Under the pieces are notes generated by a model. It saw only the letters and a list, made by a program, of their open reading frames with translations, was not told the DNA's origin and made no database searches. Of a stretch of DNA of 64,000 nt, positions 21,957 through 35,000 are shown in pieces. Origin of the DNA: Porodaedalea pini (taxonomy: Eukaryota; Basidiomycota; Agaricomycetes; Hymenochaetales; Hymenochaetaceae); NCBI GenBank assembly GCA_002794775.1, contig NBAY01000012.1, positions 67,001 through 131,000 of the forward strand. Reading direction: 5' to 3'. Within the stretch, counting starts at the first letter, position 1. The number at the start of each line of letters is the position of its first letter. The translations under genes were made by a program, and so were the position numbers.

Positions 21957-22359
21957 CTAGCCATCTCGCTGATATGCTTGCGTGCAGCGTAAACGGGGAG
22001 GACAAGGAGAATACAGCAGGTCTCTCGAACGTGATGAGTCTATATCGTTCGTTAATATCAAAAAGGCGATGCGGCGCGCCCATGGCCGGACCCTGGTTAA
22101 GATGCAGCATCTTTCCGAAGCTGTTCGAGCCAGTGAACACAGTGCAAAGTAACAAATAGCCTCTATATCCGCAGCTTCATCGCAAATATCGTGTGGGACT
22201 TGCAGAAACTGCGCATTGATATTCATCATGCTCTGAGTCTAGGTCGAGAGGCTGCGTTGGACGCGTGCCGGGATCGCCGGACGCGTCGGCGCGTAACCTG
22301 CGCGTGCGATCGAAGCCTGAACGTAGCTTCAACACTGCGCACAGCGTCTGGAGGATGAT
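21957..22359. promoter_or_regulatory. Divergent promoter, syntaxin / S28 peptidase
   Basis: 403 bases between divergent start codons. The stretch 22250-22320 is GC-rich with repeated GCGTGC/GCGCG motifs, unlike its surroundings. No gene was recognised. Confidence 0.4.
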
Positions 22360-24506
22360 ATGCATCTCAAACACTCGACGGCAGTTTTACTAGCTACATT
22401 CAGCATCTGTACTGTCGTTGCGACGCCTAGCTCTTCTCCGTTTATTGGCGCTCAATCCGTCAATTTATGGCGTCTCTCACGCGAGCGACAGGCTATGGAG
22501 CCGCTATCTTTCGTCGCGCAGGTTGACGGCCAAGTTGTAGTTAACACTGGAGGCACCTACGCCGAATTCCCCGAGCGATGGTTTGAGCAGCCGCTGGATC
22601 ATTTCTCCGATGATCCTCGTACGTTCAAGCAGCGTTACTGGGTCAACTCGCGGCATTACCAGGAAGGCGGGCCCGTGTTCGTCCTTGACGGAGGTGAAAC
22701 AAGTGGCGAAGACAGGCTGTCATTCCTAGATACCGGTATACTGGAAATACTTGGGAAGGCGACGAATGGACTGGGCGTGGTGCTGGAGCATCGTTATTAC
22801 GGTGAATCTATTCCGGTGGCGAACTTTTCAACGGACTCCTTGAGGTGAGTTTCAAAAGTGTTTTCTGAGTGATAGTATATCAACGACTCGTTTGTCTGTA
22901 GATGGCTGAATAATGCACAGTCTGCTGCAGACTCTGCAAACTTCATGTCCAAGGTCAAGTTTGATGGCATTGATGATGATTTGACGGCCCCCGCGACTCC
23001 TTGGATCTACTACGGAGGCTCATATGCTGGAGGTAATAACTACGAGTCTATGGTTGAAATATTCATTTCTCACCTTCATCGACATTTTAGCCAGATCAGC
23101 GCACATGAGGTGAGGCATCACTTATCAAGGTTGAATGCGACGTCACTGAACTTGCACTCCTTTCGTTAATCGTAGAGTTTTGTATCCAGAGTTAGTGTTT
23201 GGCGCTATTGCCTCCAGTGGTGTCACTCATGCCGCTTTGGAGCTCTGGGAGTATATGGAAGTCATTCGTCGTGCGGCTGATCCAAAGTGTTCAAAGCACC
23301 TTGAAACATCCATAGCAGCTATCGATCACGTTCTTCTGCACATGCCACATTTGCGCAGACCGCTGAAAGCACTCTTTGGTCTATCTGGCCTAGAACACGA
23401 CGATGACTTCGTCAACCTTTTGTCAGTAAGTAGATCGAGCTGTCCTTTTATAATACACCGTTAAATGTTACGGCCAACTTAGGCTCCGCTTGGAGCTTGG
23501 CAAGCTAAGAACTGGAATCCTGAAGTTGGTAGTGCCGGGTTCGATAAGTTCTGCTCGTCCCTTGCTCTACCCTACAGCGGGAAAGACGCAGAAGAACTGG
23601 TTGTGCTTCCTGGAAAGGTGGAAGTCCCGATCACCGTCCTAAACTATGCAAAGTATGTTAAGGAGGTCAGTACTTTATTTAGGCTAGCCGTCGAGTTGCA
23701 GGAGCTGATATGACCCAGAACTATGTCTCAAAATGTCCTGAAGGAAGCACTGTCGAAGAAGTGAGTCCCTCTTAAATACCCCATCAGACTGTGCTCATAT
23801 GCAGATGGATAAAGTGCTTCGGGTCGCACGATGATAAGAAGTTCCAAACCACTTCACTCAACGAAACATGGCGTGCTTGGACCTTCCAGGTCTGTACCGA
23901 ATGGGGCTATTTTGTCACTGCTCCTCCAGACGAAAATCAACCTCGTATCGTTTCTCGTCTTACCACACTTGAATCGAGCTCGCGTATCTGTCATCAGGTC
24001 TGTGCATCAATAAGCTTCTACCAGGTTCCTCACTCACGATTTTACAGGCATTCCCTCCGGGCGAGCACTTCACTGTGCCGTTTTTCCCGAATGTGACGGC
24101 TGTGAACGTACTCGGAGACTTTTCTATTGCTGCGGATAGACTCGCCATCATCGATGGAGAAGGTGTGTGTCGCAACCCAACTCTCTCGAACTATTCATGT
24201 TCATCGTTCATTTCTAGTCGATCCGTGGCGACCCGCTACACCGCACAGCGACTACGCCCCTGACAGACCGGACACCGTCCTACAACCTTTTAAGCTCATT
24301 CCTGGTTCGTACTTCGACTAATTATGAGTTCCATAGCTAACCTTCCTGACTTGTCAACATCGTCAGACGGTGTCCATCATTACGATGAGAACGGACTACG
24401 GAACATGGAAGACGAACCCTTTGAGATCTTAAACATTCATAAGGAGATGATCGGCTTCGTCACAGAATGGTTGAAAGACTGGAATAAGACTCAAGAACAG
24501 ATTTGA
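22360..24506 (+). CDS. Secreted serine peptidase, family S28 (prolyl carboxypeptidase type)
   Basis: S28 enzymes cut after proline near peptide ends and work outside the cell or in acidic compartments. The ATG at 22360 begins a signal peptide (MHLKHSTAVLLATFSICTVV). Family motifs in order: FEQPLDHFSDDPRTFKQRYW, GGPVFVLDGGE, VVLEHRYYGESIPV, the nucleophile YYGGSYAGARSAHMRVLYPE (Ser in GGSYAG, split by an intron), GAIASSGVTHA, VCTEWGYF, and NVLGDFSIAAD. The charge relay then shows DPWRPATPHSD and VHHYDENGL, holding the catalytic Asp region and His. The last exon ends at the TGA at 24504-24506. One acceptor choice near 23815 (AAAG) is needed to keep EECFGSHDD in frame. The gene looks intact and active. 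Confidence 0.93.
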
Positions 24507-24741
24507 TTCTGTGTACTTCACGCACGCTGCATTTGCCGGTATTAGAGAAATTTTCTCTATCTCCCGCATGACAAACAGTCACAATCAGCTTTGTACCTTA
24601 AATCGTCTGATGAAGACAGGATCGAAAGCCAGTGATTATTAAAAGAGCGTACAGGTTAGATGGTGCGCAAAGACAACGGGTAACCCATGAGAAGTACTAG
24701 AAACATGTGCAAAAAGCAAACTCATCCAGGAACACGGAAAT

Positions 24742-26040
24742 TCAGCAACGGAACTGATTAGGAGACAGTAAATCGTCCAGGCTTCTTGCCCGTGTCCGCA
24801 TTCGGCGAGGTGTGATGGTACCCATGATGACGCAACGGGCGAGCAGACCGAGTGCCAAAGGAAACGAGTGCGCACGCTGTCTTGAACGGGTCAGAACCGA
24901 CGGAGCGAGCGTTGTTTGCACCCAGGACAAATCTGGTCGGGTGGAATGGCGAGCATCGGTCGGAGGGACACTGCGGTCGAGAAGAGGGTGGGCATAGCTT
25001 GTAGTAGCCACGTTTTGACCGACAAACATCTCAGTCGGACTGAGTGGTGAACGATTCCTCGCGCTCCTCAGCCGCTCCCGATAGGCCCTCAGATCCCTTA
25101 ACTCCTGCTCCAGTACATCTTGCAGATCCTCTGAAGATACCGATATCCTGATCAATTCGCCCTGAAGAATTCTCTTGCGAGCACTCTCAGACAGTGCACC
25201 CCTTGATGCAGCACGCGCTCTTGCCTCCGCGTCATCCAGCACCTCCGTGCCCCAGTCAAGGATCTCGAGCATTACTAACACGCGTAGTACTGCGTCCCGT
25301 TGGTTGTCCGAATCAATTCCTGGGATGTTGCTCGCTTCTGGCCCGAAGTATGAGTTCTCTGACGCAGCGGGTACCGGTCCGACAATTCGTGTATGCAGGA
25401 GATGTCTAAGCACGTTCGGGAGCCAGTTGAGCACGTTTGTACCATCGGATTCAATGCGCTGTAGGAGGCGTTGCGCTCTGTCGAGAAGTGCATTGATTTC
25501 CTTGACGTCTTGGGAGAGTTTTGCTTCTCGTTCGACGATGAAAGGTGTACGGTCATCGCCTATCAACGAATGTGGCGTGAGTCAGATAGTTTAAGGAGAA
25601 GTGCGACGTGGATTACCTAGATCATATGGTAGAGTTGCTGTTCTCTATCGGAAATGCTAGTTAGAAAGGGGCAAGAAGGAAAAGGGAAGAAGGAGAGGAG
25701 ATCACCTGGGGAGGTGGGGGGTCGATGCTCGTTTGCGGTCTAGTGGGCACGGGAAGATCGTTGTCTGAAGCGTTGTTTGACTGCTGGAAAGCCAGAATTT
25801 TCCAGGAAAAGAGCGTGGAAGGGATGAACTTTCCTGTCCTTGATTCTCAGCTATATGAACAAAAAGGAACGAAAATTGTGCCTGTGGCACCGGTAAGGGA
25901 CAGCCAATGGTTTGCGATTCTTGATGTAGCCCGCGGGTCCAGAGTAAAGGTGAAGGAATGGAGTTGCTCACCGGAGAGGCCGGGATTTCAAAAGGCTTTC
26001 CAGATTTCAGAGGGCTAGAGCTTTTTGCCAATACCAGAGT
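24742..26040 (-). CDS. Hypothetical protein with helical middle region
   Basis: Not recognised. The large last exon (stop at 24742, acceptor TGATAG near 25563) encodes ~270 residues. The first 170 are helical and charged (KEINALLDRAQRLLQRIESD, VLRVLVMLEILDWGTEVLDD, DVLEQELRDLRAYRERLRSA). The last 100 are Arg/Ser-rich. Upstream, short exons join in frame: TATLPYDLG (about 25620-25650), SNNASDNDLPVPTRPQTS (about 25710-25790) and LAKSSSPLKSGKPFEIPASP (about 25970-26035). The start is unresolved; an ATG at 26077 would need a 31-nt intron, too short to trust. Length is about 330 residues. No signal peptide or membrane helix is visible. It converges with the S28 peptidase gene. Confidence 0.55.
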
Positions 26041-26077
26041 CTTGTAGCAAAGAGAGGCCTAACGTAATTACCGGCAT

Positions 26078-29000
26078 GAGCGGTCGGCGCTCGAGAGGTC
26101 TCAGAGATGCTCACTTCGTAACCTTTGCATATATGGCTGCCGCAAAGAAAGAGCAAATTTCAAATTTGCGTGAGGATTACCGGGCATCTTTGCTAAGTTT
26201 ACTTACTTTGCTCTGTCGCCAGTCAGCTGCAGAGCAATGTGGGTTGGCCGATGAGAGCCGGTGAGTGCATTTAAGAAACTAGCTAGTCGACCATTCAATA
26301 TGTTTTATCTTAAATCAAATTAGAACTCAAGTATATGGTGAACCACAGGCACGAAGACGCACTTATATCGGCAATAAGTATTAGCAGATCTGCGACATTA
26401 GTCAATATTAACATGATGAGGTTAGATCCGGGGCCCACGCCTGATCAAGGTTTCTAGCAGACCAGGAGGTCGCAGAGGGATGTGCAAGTCAGTTCCAAAC
26501 CCGTCAGCATTCATCTTTAGGGCGAGAATGTCAGGTCAACGTACACTTTTCAGTTACAACACAACCTGCACCTCATCCGTGCCTAAGCAATCCATCGTGT
26601 GGAATATGATCAATTTCACAGTAAATATCGTAACCTTGCAAAACAAGAGTTTTAGAAGAGCTAGATGGGCATGAGTGCAGTTGAGATTGCTCCGAAAGAT
26701 CACTATTCATAAGTGTACAAGGAACCGGCCGGCCATCACGGTGAGGACCGGTAAAAGAGTTCAGATCATGTCTTCCTCTCAAAAACCAAACAGCATCGGC
26801 GAGATGGTAAAGTTGGGGTACAAACCTGGAGATTTGGGGCAACCCAGAGTTATAGAGAGTACCGAGCTTGCAGAGAGTATGAGGCGTACTGCCAAATGGT
26901 TATTGGCTTTTTTAAGTTTGTGAAAGTCACGGGACTTCGTATAAATGGTGGAAAACGCTCTCACGCTTACGTCTACCGGATGACTGCCATGCCAGTCAAC
27001 ACGAACAAATACCAAGTAATCGAAGGCGAGCACCCTCATTTGACGCCGTACTCTCTTCAAATCCACTTGGATATAAGATCGGGTTTTCTCCTTCAAATGC
27101 AAGACCGGGCCAAAAACCTCGCATTCCAGCCTGAGGCTACACTACGTATGTGGCTCAGCAGAAGAAGTATAAACAAGATCGGAGAGATTGGCGACGGAGC
27201 CCTGCATGGAGAAGAGTTCCGTTGCGTCTCGAGGAAAAAGGCCCGTCCAAGGCATCATGGTCAGATGGTACGTGTTTGGAATGTTGGACTTGGATTTACA
27301 ACGCGAAATTTAAACCGAGATGATTATCCAGCGATGAAGCATTTTTAATGGAAGGGACACTCTTCCCTTCGTTGAGATTTAGCACTCACCAAAGAGACCA
27401 AGCCAGTCTTATACATATGGCGAGCGGGTCCGGCTTGTCTATGGTAAGCATCCAAGACTTGCCGGATATCAGCAAAGTGCTTCTTGGAGCTCTGTGATGC
27501 TATGTATAGTTTCAGGAGTAATACTTTGACGTCGTCGGAAACTGACTCGTAAGGTCTATCAATACCGCTAGATTTCAACGCGCTCCCAATTGCGCGTTAG
27601 AATCCACGGAAGGCTCACTTCGGTGACTGTACCAAGACAATGCCCATTACCACCAATTTCAAAGGTGTTCCGAGTCGGATCGCGGTATTCAAGACGCACG
27701 AGGAAAGCAGTTCGATTCGGATTGAGGATCCAGTAAAGATGAAGACGGACTGCTTTACACCTGCCTGAAGGCATCGTTCAGATTATTTGGGGGACTCAGT
27801 TTGTGATTCCTGCATCTTACTCTATTCAGCCTGTTTCTATTTTCTGATGACATTTGTGTCTTCCAGAAGAAAGGCGACTCTTTGCTGCCGCCGCTTCGCA
27901 TTGTGTCCCTATATTGGAAGATTTGAATGAAAGTGGTTGTTTATAGATATAATCTTTGCAGGGCCTATGAGCGGATGTTTATTCTCGAAGCTTGATAGAC
28001 CAGTATCAGAAACAGGTGATTGGGAAGAAACTGTCTTCCCTGCCGTCTTATATCTTCATGTTTGTTCATTTTCTTGCGTTTCTTACGTTCAGGTCAAACT
28101 GACGCAAATAAACAGAATCTCGACACGAGTCGCCGTCAATTCCTTCAGTACTAGTGTGAGCCTACAGACACCAATTGGGCCCGTTTAGCTCTTCCTCCTC
28201 ACCCCCATCCTTTCCCTCCACCACGCTCATTAAGAAGTGTCACAGATTCTCCGGACGAACCTTCAGGCCTAGGCTACTCTCTTCCTCAAACAGTAAAGAC
28301 TCGGAATGCAGCGAACAAACAAAATTGCCTGAATCCCGACGCTCGGATTTCAGCAAACGAACGGTACGTCATCCTGGTCTCTTCGCAGGCTGTCTCTCGT
28401 CCCGGACCTCTACAAATCAAATGTTATAAAGTAATGACGCGATTTCGCCTGTCAGATCTGAAGTTTTCGCTCGTCGTCTTCCCCCTCCCATGTGTGCGAG
28501 CTCGCCCTTCTCATCTTCGAGGCTTCTCAATACATTCGTCTTGCTCATCATATTTCCCTCTCGGTATGTGCAAGCTTAGAACTGAGCGCAGTCTTCTGCG
28601 TATGGCGTGTAATCTAGCGCATTTCGAGGCACTCTCGGACCTTTCGGCATGCGTCATCTTCCATGCATTGATGGATCGAGGGCGACACCGCTTGTGCTCT
28701 ATCAATGGTATCAGATTACATGCTATGCGCTCTGGACCTCGCTCAATGCTGAAGCCATCCCGGCACCCTCTGATATTCCTGTACGCGAACCGCGCATCAC
28801 ACCCGGTCCCCTCCGAATGTACAGGATTGCTGGTCCATTTCCCAAAGCCATGTACACAAAGCTCATCGTTCCTCCGATAGGCTCCAGCACGTACAAGTTC
28901 CTCCGGAATGAATAGATTCGGCAGCTTGGCTTGACGATTATCTTTTGTGTGCGATGCTCGGGCGTATCTCTTCTGCCTCCGAATGACGTTGGCATTTCAG

Positions 29001-30144
29001 AGTTATTGAGCAGTTGCCAGAAGGCATTACTCGCATGGCCGTCGGAAGGCCAGCTGTGTATTAGAGCTCCACCCTAATGCAAGCTTTTCTCTTAGAACTC
29101 GATATACTTATTATGAACTTTTCTCTCAGATGTCCAGTCAGTCTCTCACGCAGCCTACGGTTTCTTCGATACAGATTTATCAATGCTGAGCGCCATGTCT
29201 CGGGAATGTGGCCGGCCTACAGCGTGTGCGCAGCACGTCCCGCTCGGATCGCTCTCTGATCGCTCACGCTATTGAATAGCTTACATGGTCAGTTTTATAG
29301 CAGGATCAAGGAGATCTCGAGAAGACGCGAATTCCTGTGAGTGATCAAACCACTGAACTCTGATAGCGAACGTATAGAATCCCATGCTATCCGGCCAAAA
29401 CGTCCGAGTGCGGTTGCGAACGAACAATCGTAGTGACGTTGTCGCCTTCGAGTCTTGAGTCCGAGTCTGAAGTGGTAAACAGACAACGAAGACCGCGAGA
29501 AAGCCCTGTTATTTTTGGTCGTCATAAATTGCTACAGTACACATATAGGCGAACCCTCTTTTCCGTTGTTTTCTGGTAAACAGGATATCAGATATGATGG
29601 AGACAGTCCGTTCAGGAAAAGGCAAACGTTCCGCAGGAGATTCGGGGATAGTAGTCTACAAGAGATTGCGCGAAACGGAACAGAAACGAAAAGAAACTAG
29701 GCGTAAAACAAAACGAGCGGAACAATCAGTAAACAAAGCAGGCGAAAGAATACAGAAAACAGAACAAATCCAGACCTCCGATTTGAAGCGCATCTATGCA
29801 TAGACGGATAGAACGGAAGAGAAGGTCAACAATGGTGAGAGGGCAGCGTGTGCGACGGGATGGCTCGCGCTGACTTATAAAAACAACAACGGGGGACGGA
29901 AGGACGAAGCAAACAAAAGTATGCTGAGGAAAGAAGAAACAAGAACAACAAAATGAGGCAAGGCAAGGCAGAGCAGGTGGGGGCGGGACACATCGAGAAA
30001 CTAGAGGTCGATGAGCGGATGAGGCATGTTGCAAGAGCGTAAGCCGTTAGAGTGATTTAAGCCGGGGCACCGCAGTTCGTGGAAGAAGAAAAGGCAAGAG
30101 AGCCAACAGAAACGCGAACAAGACGAGCGTTGCGTACACCAAGG
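26078..30144. other. Gene-poor region without a supportable gene
   Basis: About 4 kb. Weakly protein-like stretches exist on the minus strand near 27350-27770 (for example EYRDPTRNTFEIGGNGHCLG) and on the plus strand near 28495-28565 (CELALLIFEASQYIRLAHHI) and 28690-28910 (PLRMYRIAGPFPKAMYTKLI). I cannot join them into genes or name a family, so they may be decayed genes or a lineage-specific gene. The last ~500 bases (29600-30040) are purine-rich on the plus strand and probably the 3' UTR side of the AMPK beta gene. No intact mobile element, terminal repeat or RNA gene was recognised. Confidence 0.4.
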
Positions 30145-32071
30145 TCATGTAGGCTTGTAATAGATCGTCGTGATGTACTGCTTTCCAAGAGATGCATAGT
30201 GAGCAATGAACTAGTAAAAGAAAGAGACATATGAAGATACGCACCTTCTTCTTGTAACGAACTGTGTCTGCGACTGCGAGCACGCCATTCCGGATCGCAC
30301 TCGTGCCGAGGTGGTGTAGGACAACATGTGAGGGAACCGGGAGCACGCTCCCGTCGTCCGCGTTGCCAGTGCCCGCAAGGACGCCCGCGGGTGCGTCACC
30401 CAGTTTCGTATACGGCTCGCGGGTGGTAGACACGCCTTCGGCCGCGTTGCCTGACGCATTTCCACGCCCGCTTGTGGTCGCACTGAGGTTTGTCCCGCTC
30501 GCTGTCGTGACGGGTAGGGTTCCGCTGGCGCCGAATAGTGTTGCGCTACTCCCGCCAGTCTTGGATGAGGATCGCGTGGCGGGTGGCTTCTGGTTCATGA
30601 TCAGCTTTTCAAGGTGACGAGGAAGGGACGGCGCCTGTGGGTGTTGAGGTGGCGGCGGCTGGCCCTGCGCGCCATGTGAATGCGTATGCGAGTGAGAAAG
30701 CCACTGCTCTTCCTCCTCTGCAGCACACTCGAGCTGCCAAGGCACCTTGTCCGTCCATGCACCGTCCCCGCCACCTGCGGGGGTCTCCGTATCTGCAAAG
30801 AAGCTCGCACCGTTCCCCGAAGTTGCAGGAGGAATCTGCTCGCGCGGTGTTGGGTGCAGCGTTGCAGAAGGAGGGGTCTGCCCAGAAATAGGGATGGCAA
30901 CATAGTTGGAGAGTGAGCCGTTGTCATCGACGGCCGTCGGGAGGTCATCAGCGAGGGTGGAGACACCGTCGACGAGGAAGCGGATGTGGTGCGTGCCTGG
31001 CATGAGCGAGACCCATGTCGTCCACTGCTTCGTAGTCTCACTGAATGGGGCGGAAAGCGGGGTACACACAGCAACAGACATGTTAGTGGGGTTGATTCAG
31101 CAGTTGCGGGAGAGGATGAGGTGGGGAGGGGAGGAAGGGTGGAGAGAGTTAAGAGGGGGACGGAGGAACTTTATCAAAAACGGAACGTACTCATATTCCA
31201 TAGGCTGGCGCCCTTTCCAGTTATTATCTCCCGCGCGCATAAGAACCACACTCTTTCCGCCTCCCTTCCACACAATGCATACTTGAGCGGGCTGCTTCTC
31301 GTCCGTCGACTGACGCGGCGCGGTGTGCTGAGCCTTCTCTTCCTCGCGCTCGGCATCTTCCTCAGCGCCGGACTCTGCCTTGCGTAATGCAAGAGGGATA
31401 GTGCTATGTACATCCTCGGGCATGAATCCGCCGTATGGGTGTGTTCGAAGCACGAAGCTCGGCAGCGTCGTCTGACCACGGGCCGTGCCCGTGAAGGAGT
31501 GCGTTGAGGTGTACGGAAGAGGGGCCCCTCTGATATGTGGGTTCCCACGGCCGCGCGGGGCAGAAGCCTGCACAATTACCTCTGCCATGGGCGGCATGTT
31601 TTGAATAGCAGCATTGGTCGCAGCTGAAGGAATTGACCTGAGACGGGCCTCCAGGTTTGCTCTGGAAGGTGTCCCTGGGCCGCCGCTGGGCCCGGGTCTA
31701 GTGGGGATGGCAATAGGTGAAGATGCTTGTGGACGGCGATAAGGGCCGGTGGCACCTGCCGCCGTACCAGCGGCCGACACCGCGCCCGGAGGCGCGGGTG
31801 TGAGTGCGAGCGCCAGGTCGGGGAGCTCTAAAGATTTTTTCTTGGTGCGAAGAGAACGGTGCGGGAGACGCTTTTGTTGATTTTGGGTCGCTTCCGCGGG
31901 CTGTCCCTGTGCATCAGATGCACGGGAGGGCGAGCGGCGCTCCGCTGAGGAAGGCGGAGCGAGGTGCTGAGACCGCGACCGACGTGAGGAGGCACGGGAC
32001 GGGGTGTCTGGGTTGGACGTTGTTGATTGTGTCGCTGAGGCGCGGTTCGACTGGGAAGAGGTGTTGCCCAT
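30145..32071 (-). CDS. SNF1/AMPK beta subunit (CBM48 plus C-terminal interaction domain)
   Basis: The beta subunit scaffolds the SNF1/AMPK kinase and sets its location. The N-terminus MGNTSSQSNRAS (ATG at 32071) is an N-myristoylation site. A second in-frame ATG lies at 32083. After ~230 disordered residues comes the glycogen-binding domain CBM48: AQVCIVWKGGGKSVVLMRAG, DNNWKGRQPMEYD, and across a ~150-nt intron TTKQWTTWVSLMPGTHHIRF with LVDGV. A ~190-residue Pro/Ser/Gly-rich spacer follows. The C-terminal alpha/gamma-binding domain has LPRHLEKLIMNQKP, then VPSHVVLHHLGTSAIRNGVL, ADTVRYKKK and, after an intron, QYITTIYYKPT, the classical beta-subunit end. The TGA is at 30145-30147. In the spacer within the C-terminal domain there is an added ~85-residue low-complexity insert. 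Confidence 0.93.
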
Positions 32072-35000
32072 TAGCTTCAACATCGTCCATTATCAGAGCC
32101 GCCGTCGTGGTCGTGGTCGTGGTCGTGAACGTTGTGAGCGTCGTCGAAGATAGTAAGACAGATAGGCGAAGGACTCACACGGACTCTCCACACTCGCGCT
32201 TCTCTAAACTCTGCCGATCGACAACGATATTGATTGGAATCTAGCCGCCGCTAAAGAGAGACTGTGCTGGAGTTGAGCTCGCTGTGATGGACGACGACGA
32301 AGAGGGTCTGAGAGGACGTCGTCGTTTGTTGACCGGAAGACACGCGCTGCGTCGATCTCGCTGAGCGCTCTCGACCGTGCTTATGTGATACTCCTCTGCA
32401 ATCAACACTGCTTACTCCACTACCCCGAGCTCGCTGCGGCCGACGACGACGAAGTGCTCGTCTCGACGACGCGCAACGCGGACTGAACGATGGGAAGCCC
32501 GCTTTTTTTTGCTGTGGCTTACTCGCTTTCCCATGCGTAACATCCATCAGCCTATCATTCACCCCCGACTGCATTAGTGGATCGACTCTTTCGCTCTCAG
32601 CACCCTACCAGTTCCACTTCCAATCCTCACGGGCCACGGAGCCTTGGCTGCCCCGCTCAGCTCGTCTGAGTTGTCTCTTGGTCGGACATCTGCGCAGCTG
32701 TCTGGCTTTCGCCGTCTCCCAGGTGCGCAATATACTGTCGTCATCTTCCCTCTGTGCCAGCAGATCTCAGTCTAAGCAAAACAAGCAACATCTATATCTC
32801 AATGCTACTTTTGTTTCCCACCTTAGACGTCATTCTCGCAGCCCGTTCCCTACTACAGACTCCTCTGTTTCTTTTCTTGGATGCCACAAGAATGATGCGC
32901 CCTTCGCGCTGGCAGTAAGTTACTTACAAACCATCCTGCTGTGCGCTAGCCTCAGATACCCGAAAGCGGATCTCTCGGTATTCGATGGCCCTCCAAGTTT
33001 CCCAGTCCTGTTAGTATTGCCCCTGTGTAGCGCATCTGTCGACCGTTTCCGTTACTGCGCCGAAACTTAAGCTTATGTGCGACGTTCGGAATGTCGGTCA
33101 TACCTTAGTCTAACTTCTCTATTCTAAGTCATGAGCGTACAGCATCTGCCGGCGGGTGCCTCGTTCTCAAGTGACTGTCGCGGGCGTTCAGACACTAGAC
33201 GGGTCGACCCGACGTCGACAGTACCGCCTCTCGGCAATCCACGAAGCATGAAGATCGGGACCTGCGGTCTTGCAAAATCCCCTGTTATCTGGCTTGTGTT
33301 GTGTGGCACACAGCAAGAAATGCGGAGCTCGATACAAGAGCGCCCTCTATCCTACTGTGCCTCGTCTTCTCCTTTGTATGTCGTAAGACACATTGTTCAA
33401 GGTTTCAACAGCCATCGACCTTCCTCATTCATGCTCTGCTTCCCCTATTCTCAATAACCACTCTTCTAGTACACAGAGAGGCATACCTTCAAGCGTCAAT
33501 TTTAAGAGTTATATTAGAATTTCCGTATCTATTCTGTCAATGATATTTTCATTTCAATACACTATGAGGCTTGGTCTATTTTCAACCTGGTAGAAAACCA
33601 GAAGGTGCTACAGAGTTCAATCCGGGTCGATGGTAGCCGGTCAGTCCACCTTTCCCTGACGAGTCTCCCGCAGTCTTTCATCCAAAAGAACAGAAGCCGC
33701 CACAGCGAAAGACTCGAAGATGCTCGTTCGATGCCGTGCACAAGTCCAGACCAATGCCTCAACAGATCAAACGCTGAGCATCCATGGTCGTCACCCTCGC
33801 GGTTCTCCCGACAATCAGCCATCTGGCCATGAGCAATTCCCAAGCTACCTGGATCGCAATCGCACCTCGGGAAGTATAAAGTGGGTGTACGTAGCCATGT
33901 ACGTAGACCCCCTGGTCCACGTCATCCCAGGACGGGGCAACGCAGATTGACTCTCGATAGCCATGAGAATCTTTTAGAATTCCAGAAGACAGAGGTGAGG
34001 GCGAGAGTGTGGCGGTGGACGGAAGTCTAGAGCCTTTTTGAGGGACCTGCGAGTGATGTCAATTAATGCCGCATCGCGACTCAGGCCTGAAAAATGAGTC
34101 CCCGCGATTAATACATGCAAGTGGCGAGAAGCTCTCTGCTCGGTGAGAAAGCCGTTTATCGCCAGGTCGGCAAGGCATATGATATCCGTGTCCGCAATTT
34201 ATTCGTTGAGGACATGGGAGAGTGATTGACATTAATATTATCACCAGTGAGTGAGCGCACCTCAGACGTCACCGTGTTCCGACTCGACGACTAGGTTGCC
34301 ATCGACTTCGACGCTTCGTCAATCGTGACTTCACGGGTGTCTTAATCGTGAGCACTCGGCGTCGTAGTTTTACGGGACAGTCCTGATCGCCCGAGCTGTA
34401 GATGGGATGGAACGTGCATTAGCCTGTGACTTACCTTCTGTAGCCAAGGCTGACAGGTTTACAGACTCGGTCTTTGCAGGTGCTGCCGTTGCCGTTGGCC
34501 GTAATGCGCGTGTACGCGTGGGCTTCTGATTCGTTCTGTACACTTGGACGATCAACCCCGAGCAAGCTATAACGGTTCCTTGAACCACGTTCAGCGCTAG
34601 CTAGAATTCACGTCGACACGGGAATCTTCTCGTCCGCTGACGAGTTCGCGAACTTCCGAGGAAGTATCGAGGAGGGGGGGGGGGGGATCTCCGGCACAAC
34701 CAAATGCGAAGCAATTCGGTACATATCAAGGTCTGAGCTTCGACAGCCATGTATGACAGAAATGCAGGGAAGGATGCACAGAGTCAGAGGAAGGACAGCA
34801 AACTTCGGAAGCTTGCGGATAAGCGGTACCGCTCCGGCCGCGTGAGTCATCGCTGTAATGAGCGTTTACTTCATTGAATGCGAAGATTTGAGAAGTATTG
34901 TAGGGCGATGATCGAATATGGGTTGTTTCTGTAAAGCAGAGCTTTCGTCAGAACCTCTATCAGGGACAGAAAGTTCAAACCGTCCACCGTTCTTCATCAT

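Noticed and set aside
26896..27348. Open reading frame of 150 codons on the plus strand
   Set aside because: No recognisable family, start context or splice partners; the composition does not stand out. Kept only as part of the gene-poor region.
28434..28880. Open reading frame of 148 codons on the plus strand
   Set aside because: Another frame over the same bases looks more protein-like, and neither can be assembled into a gene.
32104..32130. GTCGTG microsatellite as a possible regulatory array
   Set aside because: Imperfect simple repeat in the AMPK beta 5' region; nothing further supports a function.
34673..34687. Run of about 13 Gs
   Set aside because: Simple homopolymer; no G-quadruplex pattern of repeated runs around it.
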